Below, piece by piece: positions 23,708 through 32,728 of a stretch of 36,093 nucleotides of DNA (position 1 is the first letter of the stretch; each line of letters starts with the position of its first letter). The notes beneath the pieces are model-generated. The model was not told the DNA's origin. It did not search any database and saw nothing but the letters and a program-made list of their open reading frames with translations. Made by a program: the position numbers and the translations under genes. Origin of the DNA: Parageobacillus caldoxylosilyticus NBRC 107762 (GTDB taxonomy: Bacteria; Bacillota; Bacilli; Bacillales; Anoxybacillaceae); NCBI RefSeq assembly GCF_000632715.1, contig NZ_BAWO01000025.1, positions 1 through 36,093 of the forward strand, written 5' to 3'.

Positions 23708-24454
23708 TTGATAAAGAAATTGACTGGCTTTTTCGCAACTTCTGCCCTAGTAATGGGACTTGCAGCGTGTAACGCAATGGATACAGACCGTAATGACAAT
23801 CACGATCATCAAAACATGAATATTTCAGCTTCGTACACATCAATACCAAGTAACCAATATCCTCATACAAGATCGATATTGATCCAAGAAGCAAAGTACA
23901 AATTTGTTGAGGTGGACCCTAAACAAGCAGCTGAGTTGCATGCAAGGCTTCAGCAACAATGGAATCAGCAAAGAAGACAATATGCACCATCACCAAATCA
24001 AACGCCAACACAACAACAAACTCAACCTGAACAACAGACACCAACTCAGCAACAACAAGCTCAGGTTCCTGCAGGAATCAGTCAATATGCTCAACAAGTA
24101 ATTGAATTAACGAACAAAGAAAGAGCTCGAGCAGGCCTTCCTGCTTTAAAAGTGGATGCTCAACTAAGTGCTGTAGCTCAGAAGAAATCACAGGATATGC
24201 AACAAAACCATTATTTCTCACATACAAGTCCGACTTATGGTTCTCCTTTTGACATGATGAGGGATTTTGGTGTTACTTACAACACAGCTGGTGAAAACAT
24301 TGCTAAAGGTCAACGTACTCCACAAGAGGTTGTTACAGCTTGGATGAATAGCCCTGGTCACAGAGCAAACATTTTGAATAGACAGTTTACTCACATTGGA
24401 GTAGGTTTTGAACAATCTGGAAATGTCTGGACACAAATGTTTATCGGCAAATAA
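23708..24454 (+). CDS. CAP-domain (SCP/PR1, YkwD-like) lipoprotein
   Basis: The 248-residue protein starts with a lipoprotein signal (lipobox LAAC, Cys21). A low-complexity Gln/Pro/Thr-rich linker (about 92-120) follows, then a C-terminal CAP domain (about 127-247) with ELTNKERARAGLPALKVD, HYFSHTSP, GENIAKG and WMNSPGHRANILN. The conserved His and Glu residues of the CAP cleft are present. Such proteins occur in spore coats and cell envelopes of bacilli; the activity is unknown. The start is TTG 23708, eight bases after AGGAGG. Codon use is AT-rich like the gene before it. Confidence 0.9.
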   Translation: MIKKLTGFFATSALVMGLAACNAMDTDRNDNHDHQNMNISASYTSIPSNQYPHTRSILIQEAKYKFVEVDPKQAAELHARLQQQWNQQRRQYAPSPNQTPTQQQTQPEQQTPTQQQQAQVPAGISQYAQQVIELTNKERARAGLPALKVDAQLSAVAQKKSQDMQQNHYFSHTSPTYGSPFDMMRDFGVTYNTAGENIAKGQRTPQEVVTAWMNSPGHRANILNRQFTHIGVGFEQSGNVWTQMFIGK

Positions 24455-24468
24455 TGAATGGATAATTA

Positions 24469-24505
24469 AAAAGGGAGCCCAAATATTTCGGCTCCCTTTT
24501 TTTTG
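24469..24505 (+). terminator. Terminator of the CAP-domain gene
   Basis: Eleven-base arms 24469-24479 and 24490-24500 (AAAAGGGAGCC with GGCTCCCTTTT) surround a ten-base loop and are followed by more T. It lies 15 bases after the stop. Confidence 0.92.
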
Positions 24506-24554
24506 AACCCATATACAATTCTTCCAAACCCTTGATATATCGCCGTTGAACCGT

Positions 24555-24917
24555 TTAGCACTGTTCCGGCGTGCCCGCATTGGTCGCTGTTCTAAACGAT
24601 GAACCGCAACCGCAGGTAGCGATGGCATTTGGATTATTAATCGTAAAACCGCCGCCGAGCAACGATTGTTTATAGTCAATGACCGTTCCTTGCAAAATCG
24701 GGGCGCTTTCTTTATCAACGAGAATTTTAATGCCATGTTGCTCAAATTCATAATCATCCTCGTGACGCTCGTGGTCAAATCCCATTCCGTACGATAGCCC
24801 GCTGCAGCCTCCGCCTTTGACGCCAACGCGAAGGTATGCACCTTCTTCCTCCTGCTCTTTCATCATATCTTTAATTTGAAACGCCGCTGCTTCCGTCAAT
24901 GTAATAATATCTGTCAT
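24555..24917 (-). CDS. yutM: HesB/IscA-type iron-sulfur protein YutM (ErpA-like)
   Basis: This 120-residue A-type carrier has three conserved cysteines: Cys38 in GGGCSG, and Cys102 and Cys104 in TCGCGSSF. They hold an iron or Fe-S cluster for transfer to apoproteins. An extra Cys ends the chain (Cys120). It is the B. subtilis YutM ortholog by length and motif. The start is ATG 24917 (MTDIITLTEA) after AAGGAGGG; the longer frame is rejected. It is 59 bases downstream of dapF on the same strand, so they may be co-transcribed. Confidence 0.93.
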   Translation of the reverse strand: MTDIITLTEAAAFQIKDMMKEQEEEGAYLRVGVKGGGCSGLSYGMGFDHERHEDDYEFEQHGIKILVDKESAPILQGTVIDYKQSLLGGGFTINNPNAIATCGCGSSFRTATNAGTPEQC

Positions 24918-24976
24918 TCGTATCCCTCCTTGCTTAATTAATAGTATATCGCTTTTTGGCACGGCCGCTCAAATAT

Positions 24977-25831
24977 TTAATAATAATACACACCCGTACA
25001 AATCGTTTCGGCCGGTCCTGTCATCCGTATATTTCCTTCCTCCGTCCACGTAATGATTAAATCTCCTCCCGCCAAATGGACGATCGTTTCTTTATCCCGT
25101 GCTGTCTTTCCGTTTAAAACGGAGGCAACGACCGCAGCGCATGCGCCCGTACCGCATGCCTGTGTCACGCCAGAGCCGCGCTCCCACACACGGAAATGGA
25201 GCTCATGGTCGTTAATCACTTCCACAAATTCGACATTTACTCCTTCCGGAAAGCGCTTATCTTTTTCAACCATCGGACCGAGCGTCGTTACCGGTGCTGT
25301 TGTGATATCATCCACGTAAAAAATAACATGAGGATTTCCCATCGAAACGGCTGTAATTTCATACCGTTGCCCATCGACTTCAAACGGTTCGGCCACTACT
25401 TGTTCCGCCTCCGGACCGACCATCGGGATTTGGCTTCGCTTTAAACGCGGTTTTCCCATATCCACGGTCACGCTTGTCACCGCTCCATTTTCTACCGTTA
25501 CGTCTGCCTTCACGAGTCCGGATAACGTTTCAATAAAAAAGGATGGTTCCTGAACGATTCCATGTTCATAGACATATTTGGCAACGCAGCGCAAGCCGTT
25601 GCCGCAATTTTTTCCTTCCGAGCCGTCGCTGTTGAAAATCCGCATCTTTACGGGAGCGATATTCGATGGACAAATAAGAATCATGCCGTCCGCCCCGATT
25701 CCTGTATTTACGTTTGATACTTTCACCGCCAGCGATGACAATAACGATTCCGGAATCGTCTCTTCAAACATATTGACATATATATAACTATTACCCAGTC
25801 CATGCATTTTCGTAAACGACAATTGATTCAT
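24977..25831 (-). CDS. dapF: Diaminopimelate epimerase
   Basis: This 284-residue cytosolic enzyme converts LL- to meso-diaminopimelate for lysine and peptidoglycan. It begins [12 protein letters not shown] and has the two catalytic cysteines: Cys76 in KNCGNGLRC and Cys226 in QACGTGACA. They sit one in each half of the pseudo-symmetric fold. The ATG is preceded by GAGGAGG. It corresponds to B. subtilis yutL and lies upstream of yutM on the same strand. Lys/DAP regulation such as an L-box is not seen upstream. Confidence 0.96.
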   Translation of the reverse strand: MNQLSFTKMHGLGNSYIYVNMFEETIPESLLSSLAVKVSNVNTGIGADGMILICPSNIAPVKMRIFNSDGSEGKNCGNGLRCVAKYVYEHGIVQEPSFFIETLSGLVKADVTVENGAVTSVTVDMGKPRLKRSQIPMVGPEAEQVVAEPFEVDGQRYEITAVSMGNPHVIFYVDDITTAPVTTLGPMVEKDKRFPEGVNVEFVEVINDHELHFRVWERGSGVTQACGTGACAAVVASVLNGKTARDKETIVHLAGGDLIITWTEEGNIRMTGPAETICTGVYYY

Positions 25832-25925
25832 TGCGTCCTCCTCAAAAAATTTTTTTATCTATAAGTATAAAGAAAAAATAAATGGGACACAATGAGAATA
25901 TCCCCCGTTTTTTCATATACACCTT

Positions 25926-25957
25926 AAAAGAGGATGTCGCGTGAGACATCCTCTTTT
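25926..25957. terminator. Terminator of yuzB
   Basis: Perfect 13-base arms AAAAGAGGATGTC (25926-25938) and GACATCCTCTTTT (25945-25957) surround a six-base loop, with T-rich ends on both strands. It follows the minus-strand yuzB and insulates dapF upstream sequences. Confidence 0.92.
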
Positions 25958-25975
25958 TCTTACCAGCATTTATCG

Positions 25976-26215
25976 TTAAAACATCGGGTTTTCCTCTAAG
26001 TAGCGATAAATGTTTTCCACTAATTGTTCAGGAGTTTCTCCGCTGACAAACTCCCCATTTACTAAAGCGAACAACGTTTCTGCACACCGGGTGCAGTAAC
26101 TGAGGCAGCTGTACTCGATAATATCCAAATTAGGATCTTTTTCTAATATTTCTAACGCTTTTTGCGATCCGCTTGCCAAATTGCTAATGCAAAATTCAAT
26201 AATTGGCTTTATCAT
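25976..26215 (-). CDS. yuzB: YuzB: DUF1450 four-cysteine protein
   Basis: The 79-residue protein has four conserved cysteines: Cys9, then Cys37, Cys41 and Cys44 in SCLSYCTRC. The spacing recalls thioredoxin-like ferredoxins and could bind a [2Fe-2S] cluster or form disulfides; this is inference. The start is ATG 26215 (MIKPIIEFC) after AGGTGAG; the upstream in-frame extension is not family-like. It matches B. subtilis YuzB in length. It is divergent from yutJ, the NADH dehydrogenase-like gene, with a shared 203-base control region. Confidence 0.88.
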   Translation of the reverse strand: MIKPIIEFCISNLASGSQKALEILEKDPNLDIIEYSCLSYCTRCAETLFALVNGEFVSGETPEQLVENIYRYLEENPMF

Positions 26216-26418
26216 TGCTTTTCTCACCTTCCTACTGCCTTTCATCGTAGCGATTTTTTCCGCAAACGTCAATTGAAACACTTCATTTGTTTAGGAGACA
26301 CGATATATTTTTTCTTTTGTCAACGGTTATCATAAAATTGTTGTTATTTTGCCACAATTCCGCTATACTTTTTTATGGCATTTTGCGTTTGAGAAAATCA
26401 TCAAAGGGGATTTTTACG

Positions 26419-27489
26419 ATGAGACATCTTGTATTGCTTGGCGGAGGATATGGAAACATGCGGATTTTGCACCGTCTCCTCCCAAATTCTTTACCGGAAG
26501 ATGTTCATATTACCCTCGTCGACCGTGTTCCATATCATTGTTTAAAAACGGAATATTATGCACTCGCAGCAGGCACGATCAGCGACCATCATATTCGTGT
26601 CCCGTTTCCGGAGCATCCGCGTCTTACCTACCTTTTCGGCGAAGTCGTGCACATTGATCTCGACAAGCAGAGTGTGCAATTGAAAGACGGAAGCAATATT
26701 TCCTATGATGATTTGGTCATTGGATTAGGTTGTGAAGATAAGTACCATGGCGTCCCGGGGGCGGACATGTTCACTCACAGCATTCAATCGATCGAGAAGG
26801 CGCGCGCAGCCTATGAAGCGTTAAATAATCTGCCGCCTGGCGCTGTCGTTGGCATTGTCGGGGCCGGATTAAGCGGCGTTGAATTAGCGAGCGAACTAGC
26901 GGAAAGCCGACCGGATTTACACATTAAGCTGTTTGACCGTGGCGAACGCATTTTGCCAATGTTTCCGAAACGGCTCAGCGACTATGTGGAAAGCTGGTTT
27001 GCCGAACATGATATTGAAATCGTCCGCTGTTCGAACGTGACAAAAGTGGAAGAGCATACGCTGTACAACCACGATCAACCTATTCATTGTGATGTTATCG
27101 TTTGGACAGCCGGGATTCAGCCAAATCGCGTGGTCCGCGAACTTCCGGTGGAAAAAGACAAACAAGGGCGCATTATTTTAACGAAACAGCATCATATTCC
27201 TGAATATGAAAACGTATACGTTGTTGGCGATTGCGCGAGCTTGCCGCATTCTCCGAGCGCGCAGCTTGCCGAAGCTCAGGCGGAACAAATCGTTCACGTA
27301 TTGCAAAAGCGCTGGAACGGGGAAGAGCCACCAAGCGAATTCCCGCCGATTAAACTGAAAGGAGTTCTCGGTTCGCTCGGCAAAAAACACGGATTCGGAC
27401 TGGTTGCCGACCGCCCGATTACCGGCAGGGTGCCTCGGCTGCTAAAATCGGGAGTATTGTGGATGTACAAATACCATAACGGCTATTAA
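26419..27489 (+). CDS. yutJ: NADH dehydrogenase-like flavoprotein YutJ
   Basis: The 356-residue protein has the NDH-2 fold: FAD motif GGGYGN (8-13, with Asn where the last Gly usually stands), NADH motif GAGLSG (148-153) and late FAD segment GDCASL (270-275). Unlike true NDH-2, the quinone motif is altered (SAQLAEAQ instead of TAQIAIQQ), and the basic amphipathic membrane tail is absent. It may therefore reduce a soluble partner rather than menaquinone. The start is ATG 26419 after AAAGGGGA; the long upstream extension is non-conserved. It is orthologous to B. subtilis YutJ and divergent from yuzB. Confidence 0.88.
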   Translation: MRHLVLLGGGYGNMRILHRLLPNSLPEDVHITLVDRVPYHCLKTEYYALAAGTISDHHIRVPFPEHPRLTYLFGEVVHIDLDKQSVQLKDGSNISYDDLVIGLGCEDKYHGVPGADMFTHSIQSIEKARAAYEALNNLPPGAVVGIVGAGLSGVELASELAESRPDLHIKLFDRGERILPMFPKRLSDYVESWFAEHDIEIVRCSNVTKVEEHTLYNHDQPIHCDVIVWTAGIQPNRVVRELPVEKDKQGRIILTKQHHIPEYENVYVVGDCASLPHSPSAQLAEAQAEQIVHVLQKRWNGEEPPSEFPPIKLKGVLGSLGKKHGFGLVADRPITGRVPRLLKSGVLWMYKYHNGY

Positions 27490-27493
27490 TGGA

Positions 27494-27526
27494 AAAAAGG
27501 GATCTTTTCAGCAAAGATCCCTTTTT
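27494..27526. terminator. Bidirectional terminator between yutJ and yuzD
   Basis: Fourteen-base arms 27494-27507 and 27513-27526 (AAAAAGGGATCTTT and its complement) enclose a five-base loop. Both ends carry A/T runs, serving the convergent yutJ and yuzD. Confidence 0.93.
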
Positions 27527-27527
27527 C

Positions 27528-27851
27528 CTAGCGATAGCCGTACTTTTCCATTTCCGCATAAATGGCCTTTAGCTTTGGATTTCCTTCCCCGACAATAACG
27601 CCTTCAATAACAACAACGGGGTAAAACAAATCTTCTTCAATTACTTTTTGTGCAAATTCTCTTTTCTCTTCATCCTCTTCCGGCGGGTTGAAAATATCGA
27701 CATATGTCATTGAAAACGGCTGATCTGGATATTTCCGTTTAATCGCCGCTTCCAGCCACTCATATGTTTCTTTCGAAGAAGGCAGCTGCACGCAAGATGG
27801 ACAAACGATATCCGCACCATATACGCATATTTCTACCTGCCTAAACGTCAT
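27528..27851 (-). CDS. yuzD: YuzD: DUF1462 thioredoxin-like CxxC protein
   Basis: The 107-residue protein begins with a thioredoxin-like strand and CPSC motif (Cys17, Cys20) in VYGADIVCPSC, followed by PSSKETYEWLEAAIKRKYP and a conserved DLFYPVVVIEG with the likely cis-proline. Its fold suggests a thiol redox or metal-binding role. The start is ATG 27851 after AAAGGTGG. It is divergent from yutI (Nfu-like), separated by 95 bases, an arrangement conserved in B. subtilis. The specific partner is unknown. Confidence 0.9.
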   Translation of the reverse strand: MTFRQVEICVYGADIVCPSCVQLPSSKETYEWLEAAIKRKYPDQPFSMTYVDIFNPPEEDEEKREFAQKVIEEDLFYPVVVIEGVIVGEGNPKLKAIYAEMEKYGYR

Positions 27852-27946
27852 ATATTTCCACCTTTCATATGATAAAAACAAAATTTATCATTAGATTTTT
27901 TTCTTTAGCATGATTATAATAAAATTACAGAAAGGAGTCGATAAAA

Positions 27947-28183
27947 ATGACGGACCAGGAAATTAAAGAACAAGTGCAAGAAGTTTTAGATAAACTCCGT
28001 CCGTTTTTACTTCGTGATGGCGGGGACTGCGAATTAATTGACGTCGAAGACGGTGTTGTCAAATTGCGTCTCCTTGGCGCATGCGGAAGCTGCCCAAGCT
28101 CCACGATCACATTAAAAGCCGGAATCGAGCGCGCTCTTTTAGAAGAAGTACCAGGCATCGTCGAAGTAGAGCAAGTATTTTAA
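27947..28183 (+). CDS. yutI: Nfu/NifU-type Fe-S scaffold YutI
   Basis: The 78-residue protein is a single Nfu (NifU C-terminal) domain with the cluster-binding CGSC motif (Cys46 and Cys49) and the typical [20 protein letters not shown] and VKLRLLGAC stretches. It should carry or repair Fe-S clusters as a dimer bridging one [4Fe-4S]. AAAGGAG precedes the ATG. A TATAAT at 27915-27920 is the likely -10 box. It lies beside yuzD and near yutM, yuzB and yutJ, a cluster of Fe-S and thiol proteins. Confidence 0.93.
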   Translation: MTDQEIKEQVQEVLDKLRPFLLRDGGDCELIDVEDGVVKLRLLGACGSCPSSTITLKAGIERALLEEVPGIVEVEQVF

Positions 28184-28190
28184 TTCAACA

Positions 28191-28231
28191 AATAACAGCG
28201 GTTTCCCTGAGGAGACCGCTGTTATTTTTCT
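28191..28231. terminator. Bidirectional terminator between yutI and thrB
   Basis: Sixteen-base arms 28191-28206 and 28211-28226 pair with one T-T mismatch around CTGA, and T-runs lie at the ends. It ends yutI, and the thrB stop lies in its right arm. Confidence 0.92.
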
Positions 28232-29136
28232 AGAGCTAGTTTGTATACCCGGCTTCCTTTTTGTTCTACCGTTAATAATTCGACGGAACAATTCGAAAAA
28301 TGAGGGAGCAGCTTTTCTTTTACATACTTTCCCTTCCCAGGTTCGATAAAGGCTAAAACGGTAGGCCCCGCTCCGCTTAGCGCCACGCCGAACGCCCCGT
28401 ATTCCAAAGCCAACTCCTGCGCCAATGGCAGCTGTGGAACAAGTTCTTTCCGATACGGCTGATGAAATAAATCGGCGGCCATCATTTTGCCGGCAAGCTC
28501 CCAGTTTTTCGTTAATAGCGCCGCAACCAACACGTTGCTGACCGCGCTTGCCTCTACGGCTTCTTCCCGTGCAAGCAGCTGTGGCAGCACACTGCGTGCT
28601 TTTTTTGTTTCTAATTCATAGTCTGGAATGACAGCGACCAAGTCCAACTGGATATCGGGAATATGGACGATATCCGTCCCTTGCTTGCGGTGACAGCCGA
28701 TGACAAGCCCCCCGTATAAAGAAGCGCCGACATTATCGGGATGCCCCTCATAGCAGCTGGCCAGCCGCATTTTTTGCTCGCGCGTCAGCTCCAAGCCAAC
28801 AAGCGCATCAGCCAGTTCAATTCCGGCGACAACCGCCGCCGCGCTACTGCCCAAACCACGCGTCAACGGAATATTGCTGTATACATCAACCGAACAGTTT
28901 GGCAGCGTATATCCATACGTGGCCGCCACTTGCTCTGCCACTTGATAAATTAAATTTTCCGTTCCTGTTGGAATTCCCCTTACTTCCGGAGAGCAGGGGA
29001 TAAACTTCCATTCCCCTGCGGGCCTGACTTCTAAAGTCAAATAACAAGATACAGCAAGCCCGACGGAATCAAAGCCGGGGCCTAAATTTGCTGTGCTCGC
29101 GGGCACGATAATTTTTAACATCTCATCTTCTTTCAT
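28222..29136 (-). CDS. thrB: Homoserine kinase
   Basis: This 304-residue GHMP-family kinase phosphorylates homoserine with ATP, the step before threonine synthase. It shows the N-terminal [18 protein letters not shown], the ATP loop [13 protein letters not shown] (about 90-102) and the C-terminal [10 protein letters not shown]. The ATG at 29136 overlaps the thrC stop (ATGA), with AAGGAG ten bases before, so translation is coupled. It is the last gene of hom-thrC-thrB, ending in the shared terminator. Confidence 0.96.
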   Translation of the reverse strand: MKEDEMLKIIVPASTANLGPGFDSVGLAVSCYLTLEVRPAGEWKFIPCSPEVRGIPTGTENLIYQVAEQVAATYGYTLPNCSVDVYSNIPLTRGLGSSAAAVVAGIELADALVGLELTREQKMRLASCYEGHPDNVGASLYGGLVIGCHRKQGTDIVHIPDIQLDLVAVIPDYELETKKARSVLPQLLAREEAVEASAVSNVLVAALLTKNWELAGKMMAADLFHQPYRKELVPQLPLAQELALEYGAFGVALSGAGPTVLAFIEPGKGKYVKEKLLPHFSNCSVELLTVEQKGSRVYKLALEK

Positions 29137-30194
29137 GAATGGACAACTCCTTGGAGATGCTCGAACACGATCGTTTCGTCATTTGGGAGTACAACAGGCT
29201 CGATTTCCGCTGTTTCCATCGCAATGGCCGGATCTTTTAAACCGTTTCCGGTTAGTACCGCAACAACGGTGCTACCTTTTTCAATTTCATTGCGCTTCCG
29301 CTGTTTGATTACTCCCGCAACCGCTGCGCAGGAGGCAGGCTCCGCAAAAATCCCTTCTTTTCTTGCCAGCAGCTTATACGCTGCTAAAATTTCTGCATCG
29401 GAAACTTCATCAATTTTTCCTTGCGACTCTGCCGCCGCCTGAACTGCTTTTTCCCAGCTGGCCGGATTGCCGATGCGGATCGCTGTTGCCACCGTTTCCG
29501 GATTTTCAATGACTTGATTGCGGACAATCGCTGCCGCTCCTTCGGCCTCAAATCCGCGCATTTGCGGAAGCCCGGTTTGCTTCAGCGCATGATACTCTTT
29601 AAATCCTTTCCAATACGCCGTGATATTGCCGGCGTTGCCGACAGGAATCGCCAGCACATCCGGCGCCTTGCCGAGCTGGTCGCAAATTTCAAACGCCGCC
29701 GTTTTCTGTCCTTCAATGCGGTATGGGTTAACCGAATTGACAAGGGTGATCGGGGCAATATCGCTAAGACGGCGCACCATTTTCAGCGCTTCATCAAAGT
29801 TGCCGTCAATAGCGAAAATCTCGGCGCCATACATGACCGCCTGTGCCAGTTTCCCCATCGCAATTTTGCCATTTGGGATGACGACAATGCAGCGTAATCC
29901 TGCTCTTGCCGCATAGGCGGCGGCGGAGGCGGACGTATTGCCTGTCGAAGCGCAAATAATCGTATGGCTGCCGGATTCTTTCGCCTTTGCCACCGCCATT
30001 ACCATTCCTCGATCCTTGAACGAGCCCGTCGGGTTGGCTCCTTCAACTTTGACGTACAGTTCAATCCCCAGCTCTTCCGATAAACGCGGGAGCGGGATAA
30101 GCGGCGTGTTCCCCTCATTTAAAGAAAGCAGCGGTGTATTTTCGTTGATTGGCAAAAATTCACGGTACGCTTGTAACAGTCCTTTCCATGCCAT
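29133..30194 (-). CDS. thrC: Threonine synthase
   Basis: This 353-residue fold-type II PLP enzyme converts O-phosphohomoserine to threonine and phosphate. The PLP lysine is Lys60 in [10 protein letters not shown]; the phosphate loop [12 protein letters not shown] binds the cofactor phosphate. It is the short bacterial form. The ATG at 30194 overlaps the last base of the hom stop codon (TAATG), behind GGAGAGGG, and its own stop overlaps thrB by four bases. Expression is set by the hom promoter. Confidence 0.96.
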   Translation of the reverse strand: MAWKGLLQAYREFLPINENTPLLSLNEGNTPLIPLPRLSEELGIELYVKVEGANPTGSFKDRGMVMAVAKAKESGSHTIICASTGNTSASAAAYAARAGLRCIVVIPNGKIAMGKLAQAVMYGAEIFAIDGNFDEALKMVRRLSDIAPITLVNSVNPYRIEGQKTAAFEICDQLGKAPDVLAIPVGNAGNITAYWKGFKEYHALKQTGLPQMRGFEAEGAAAIVRNQVIENPETVATAIRIGNPASWEKAVQAAAESQGKIDEVSDAEILAAYKLLARKEGIFAEPASCAAVAGVIKQRKRNEIEKGSTVVAVLTGNGLKDPAIAMETAEIEPVVLPNDETIVFEHLQGVVHS

Positions 30195-31492
30195 TATTTT
30201 CCCTCTCCTTCAACGCGATACGAACTTTTCACTTCCTGAACGATTTCCAAGTCGCGCAATTGCTGTAAAATTTCCTCATAATCTTGCTGCGAGGCGCGGT
30301 GCGTCACAATAACAATTTCCGCAAGGTTGTTGTCCTTTAACGGCAACTGCAAAATTTTCTCGAAACTGACGCCACGTTCGGAAAATAGGGTCGTAATTTT
30401 GGCAAATGCGCCGACTTGGTCTTTGACGTGAATACGCAAAAAATATTTCGAGAAAATTTCCGCTGGGGATTTTAATTGTTTTTCATATTGCGGAGCAACG
30501 GCATAATGTCCATTTACCCCTAAGCGCATGTTTTTCATGACAGCCACTAAGTCAGACACAACCGCCGTCGCTGTCGGCAAGCTTCCCGCTCCCGGTCCGT
30601 AAAACATCGTTTCACCGACCGCTTCGCCATATACATAAACAGCATTGTATTCATCATTGACCGAAGCAAGCGGATGAGAGTCCGGAAGCAAGGTCGGCTG
30701 GACGCTGACTTCTACTTTGTTTCCATTCCGATGGGCAATGCCGATTAGTTTCATCGTATAGCCGAGGCGCTTTGCGTAATTAAGGTCTTCTTCCGTAATC
30801 GATGTAATTCCCTTTACTTGCACGTCTTCTAGATCAATGTTCATCGAAAAGCCAAGCCGCGCCAAAATCGCCATTTTCCGCGCTGCGTCTAATCCTTCGA
30901 CATCCGCGGTTGGATCCGCTTCTGCATACCCGAGTGCTTGCGCTTCTGCCAGCACGTCTTCATAAGAAGCCCCGTATTTGCACATTTTCGTCAAAATATA
31001 GTTCGTTGTTCCGTTGACAATTCCCATCAGCTTCGTGATGTGATCGGAGGCAAGCCCGTCAACAAGACTGCGCAAAATCGGAATGCCCCCGGCAACACTT
31101 GCTTCATAGAACAAATCGCAATGGTGTTCCGCCGCTACGGTTAATAACTCTGAGCCATATAGAGCCATTAAATCTTTATTCGCCGTCACGACATGCTTTC
31201 CTTGCCGCAGCGCCCGCAGCAAATATTGCCGCGTTTCTTCAATTCCGCCCATCACTTCAATAATGACGTCAATCTCCGGATCATCAATGACGTCTGTTGC
31301 GTTTGTGGTCAACATCGCTGGATCGACCTGAACATCCCGCTTTTTATATATATCCCGAACAAGGATTTTTTTGATTTGCACCGGACATCCTACTTGATGC
31401 ATCAGCCGCTCTTGATGGTTCTCAATAATTTTTACAACCCCGCTTCCAACGGTACCTAATCCTAATAATCCGACTAAGATTGGCTTTTCCAT
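30194..31492 (-). CDS. hom: Homoserine dehydrogenase
   Basis: The 432-residue enzyme reduces aspartate semialdehyde to homoserine. An N-terminal Rossmann domain with GLGTVGSGV (11-19), the catalytic domain with [12 protein letters not shown] and [10 protein letters not shown], and a C-terminal ACT domain (about 348-425) for threonine feedback are visible. The start is ATG 31492 ([11 protein letters not shown]) after a GGGGG site; the upstream extension would include the promoter repeats. It is the first gene of hom-thrC-thrB. Confidence 0.96.
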   Translation of the reverse strand: MEKPILVGLLGLGTVGSGVVKIIENHQERLMHQVGCPVQIKKILVRDIYKKRDVQVDPAMLTTNATDVIDDPEIDVIIEVMGGIEETRQYLLRALRQGKHVVTANKDLMALYGSELLTVAAEHHCDLFYEASVAGGIPILRSLVDGLASDHITKLMGIVNGTTNYILTKMCKYGASYEDVLAEAQALGYAEADPTADVEGLDAARKMAILARLGFSMNIDLEDVQVKGITSITEEDLNYAKRLGYTMKLIGIAHRNGNKVEVSVQPTLLPDSHPLASVNDEYNAVYVYGEAVGETMFYGPGAGSLPTATAVVSDLVAVMKNMRLGVNGHYAVAPQYEKQLKSPAEIFSKYFLRIHVKDQVGAFAKITTLFSERGVSFEKILQLPLKDNNLAEIVIVTHRASQQDYEEILQQLRDLEIVQEVKSSYRVEGEGK

Positions 31493-31518
31493 ATTCCCCC
31501 GCCCTTTCTGTTTTTCAG

Positions 31519-31550
31519 TAGTAGACATTTGTATTTTTATAGTAGACATT
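31519..31550 (-). promoter_or_regulatory. Tandem operator-like repeat in the hom promoter
   Basis: The 11-base word TAGTAGACATT occurs at 31519-31529 and again at 31540-31550, exactly 21 bases apart, i.e. two helical turns. In gene orientation it is AATGTCTACTA twice. The first copy overlaps the -10 box and the second lies in the leader. A repressor binding both on one DNA face is likely. B. subtilis has a ThrR regulator for these genes, but I do not know whether this is its motif. Confidence 0.65.
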
Positions 31551-31576
31551 ATAAAAGATATTGCTTTTTTTGACAA
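31548..31576 (-). promoter_or_regulatory. SigA promoter of hom-thrC-thrB
   Basis: On the minus strand TTGTCA (31576-31571), a 17-base spacer and TATAAT (31553-31548) form a near-consensus promoter about 55 bases upstream of the hom ATG. Confidence 0.85.
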
Positions 31577-31639
31577 TCGTTAATTTTACTATTTAATATA
31601 GAAAATGATTAATATCAAGGAAATTCAGATAATTTTTTT

Positions 31640-31663
31640 GTAAAAAACAAGCAGCCCTGCTGC
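31640..31663 (-). terminator. Terminator of the 2-hydroxyacid dehydrogenase gene
   Basis: GCAGC (31651-31655) and GCTGC (31659-31663) form a short stem with a three-base loop. The minus strand then has TTGTTTTTTAC. It is small but directly after the stop. Confidence 0.6.
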
Positions 31664-32650
31664 CTAGGACCGCATACTCCATTCTTTATTGACAAGCGTT
31701 TCAGGCTGGCTTCCAGTTAATATAGCAATAATATTGCGGCAGCATAGCTCCATCATCTTTGTCCGCGTTTCTTTTGTTGCACTCCCAATATGCGGAAGTG
31801 CTATCACATTTGGAAGTGCCAGCAATGGATGTGATGCATCAATCGGCTCCTGCTCAAACACATCTAATCCTGCTCCCGCGATTTCTCCACTGACAAGCGC
31901 CTCATATAACGCCTGTTCATCGACGACCGCTCCTCTTGCCGCATTGACAAAGATTGCGGACCGCTTCATTTTGCGGAATGCCTCTTTGTTAAACATATGA
32001 CGTGTTTCATTTGTCAGCGGTGTCAAACAAACAACAAAATCCGCTCTTTCCAACAGCTCCTCAAAAGAACAATATGTAGCTCCAAGCCGCTTTTCCGCTT
32101 CGATGTTGCGAGAACGATTGTGATACAACACATTCATATCAAAACCGATGGCTCGTTTGGCAACCGCTTTGCCAATATTACCCATACCGACAATACCAAT
32201 CGTTTTATGGTGAACATCGACCCCAGCCAGCAGAAACGGACTCCAACTTTTCCACTTTCCCTCTTTGATAAACTGCGCCGCTTCCACCATGCGGCGGGCA
32301 GTAGCCAGCAATAATGCAAACGTCAAGTCAGCGGTTGTATCGGTCAATACATCAGGAGTATTGCAAACGGCGATGCCTCGTTTCGTTGCCGCCTGCACAT
32401 CGATATTGTCAAAGCCGACACCCATGTTCGCCACGACTTTTAGCTGCTTTCCGGCATCCAATATGGCCTCATCCACCATATCTGCCACCATCGTCAACAA
32501 CGCATCGGCTTTCTTCGCTTCGTTCATTAGGACATCGCGCGGAACGGGCACGTCATCATGCGGCCACGTCGCTACTTCCGCAATTTCTTTCACCGGCGCG
32601 ATAATCTCCTCCGGCAACTTTCTCGTAATAAACACATACGGCCGCTTCAT
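31664..32650 (-). CDS. D-2-hydroxyacid dehydrogenase (glyoxylate/hydroxypyruvate reductase type)
   Basis: This 328-residue NAD(P)-dependent enzyme of the D-isomer family has nucleotide motif GMGNIG at 155-160 and catalytic residues Arg239 (NAARGAVVD), Glu268 (FEQEP) and His287 (LPHIGSAT). The pattern is closest to glyoxylate/hydroxypyruvate reductases such as GyaR/YvcT, but substrate choice among glyoxylate, hydroxypyruvate and 2-ketogluconate cannot be settled. GAGGGAAGGTGG precedes the ATG. It is inserted between hom and yutH, where B. subtilis has no such gene. Confidence 0.9.
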   Translation of the reverse strand: MKRPYVFITRKLPEEIIAPVKEIAEVATWPHDDVPVPRDVLMNEAKKADALLTMVADMVDEAILDAGKQLKVVANMGVGFDNIDVQAATKRGIAVCNTPDVLTDTTADLTFALLLATARRMVEAAQFIKEGKWKSWSPFLLAGVDVHHKTIGIVGMGNIGKAVAKRAIGFDMNVLYHNRSRNIEAEKRLGATYCSFEELLERADFVVCLTPLTNETRHMFNKEAFRKMKRSAIFVNAARGAVVDEQALYEALVSGEIAGAGLDVFEQEPIDASHPLLALPNVIALPHIGSATKETRTKMMELCCRNIIAILTGSQPETLVNKEWSMRS

Positions 32651-32728
32651 ACCGCCACCTTCCCTCCTCTATGTTTTTTCCTTATCTTAACATAACTTGC
32701 TGGCAAAAAAAAATGATGATTTCATTTC

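Noticed and set aside
31493-31663. T-box or threonine attenuator before hom
   Set aside because: The leader is only about 50 bases, with no terminator hairpin and no T-box sequence.
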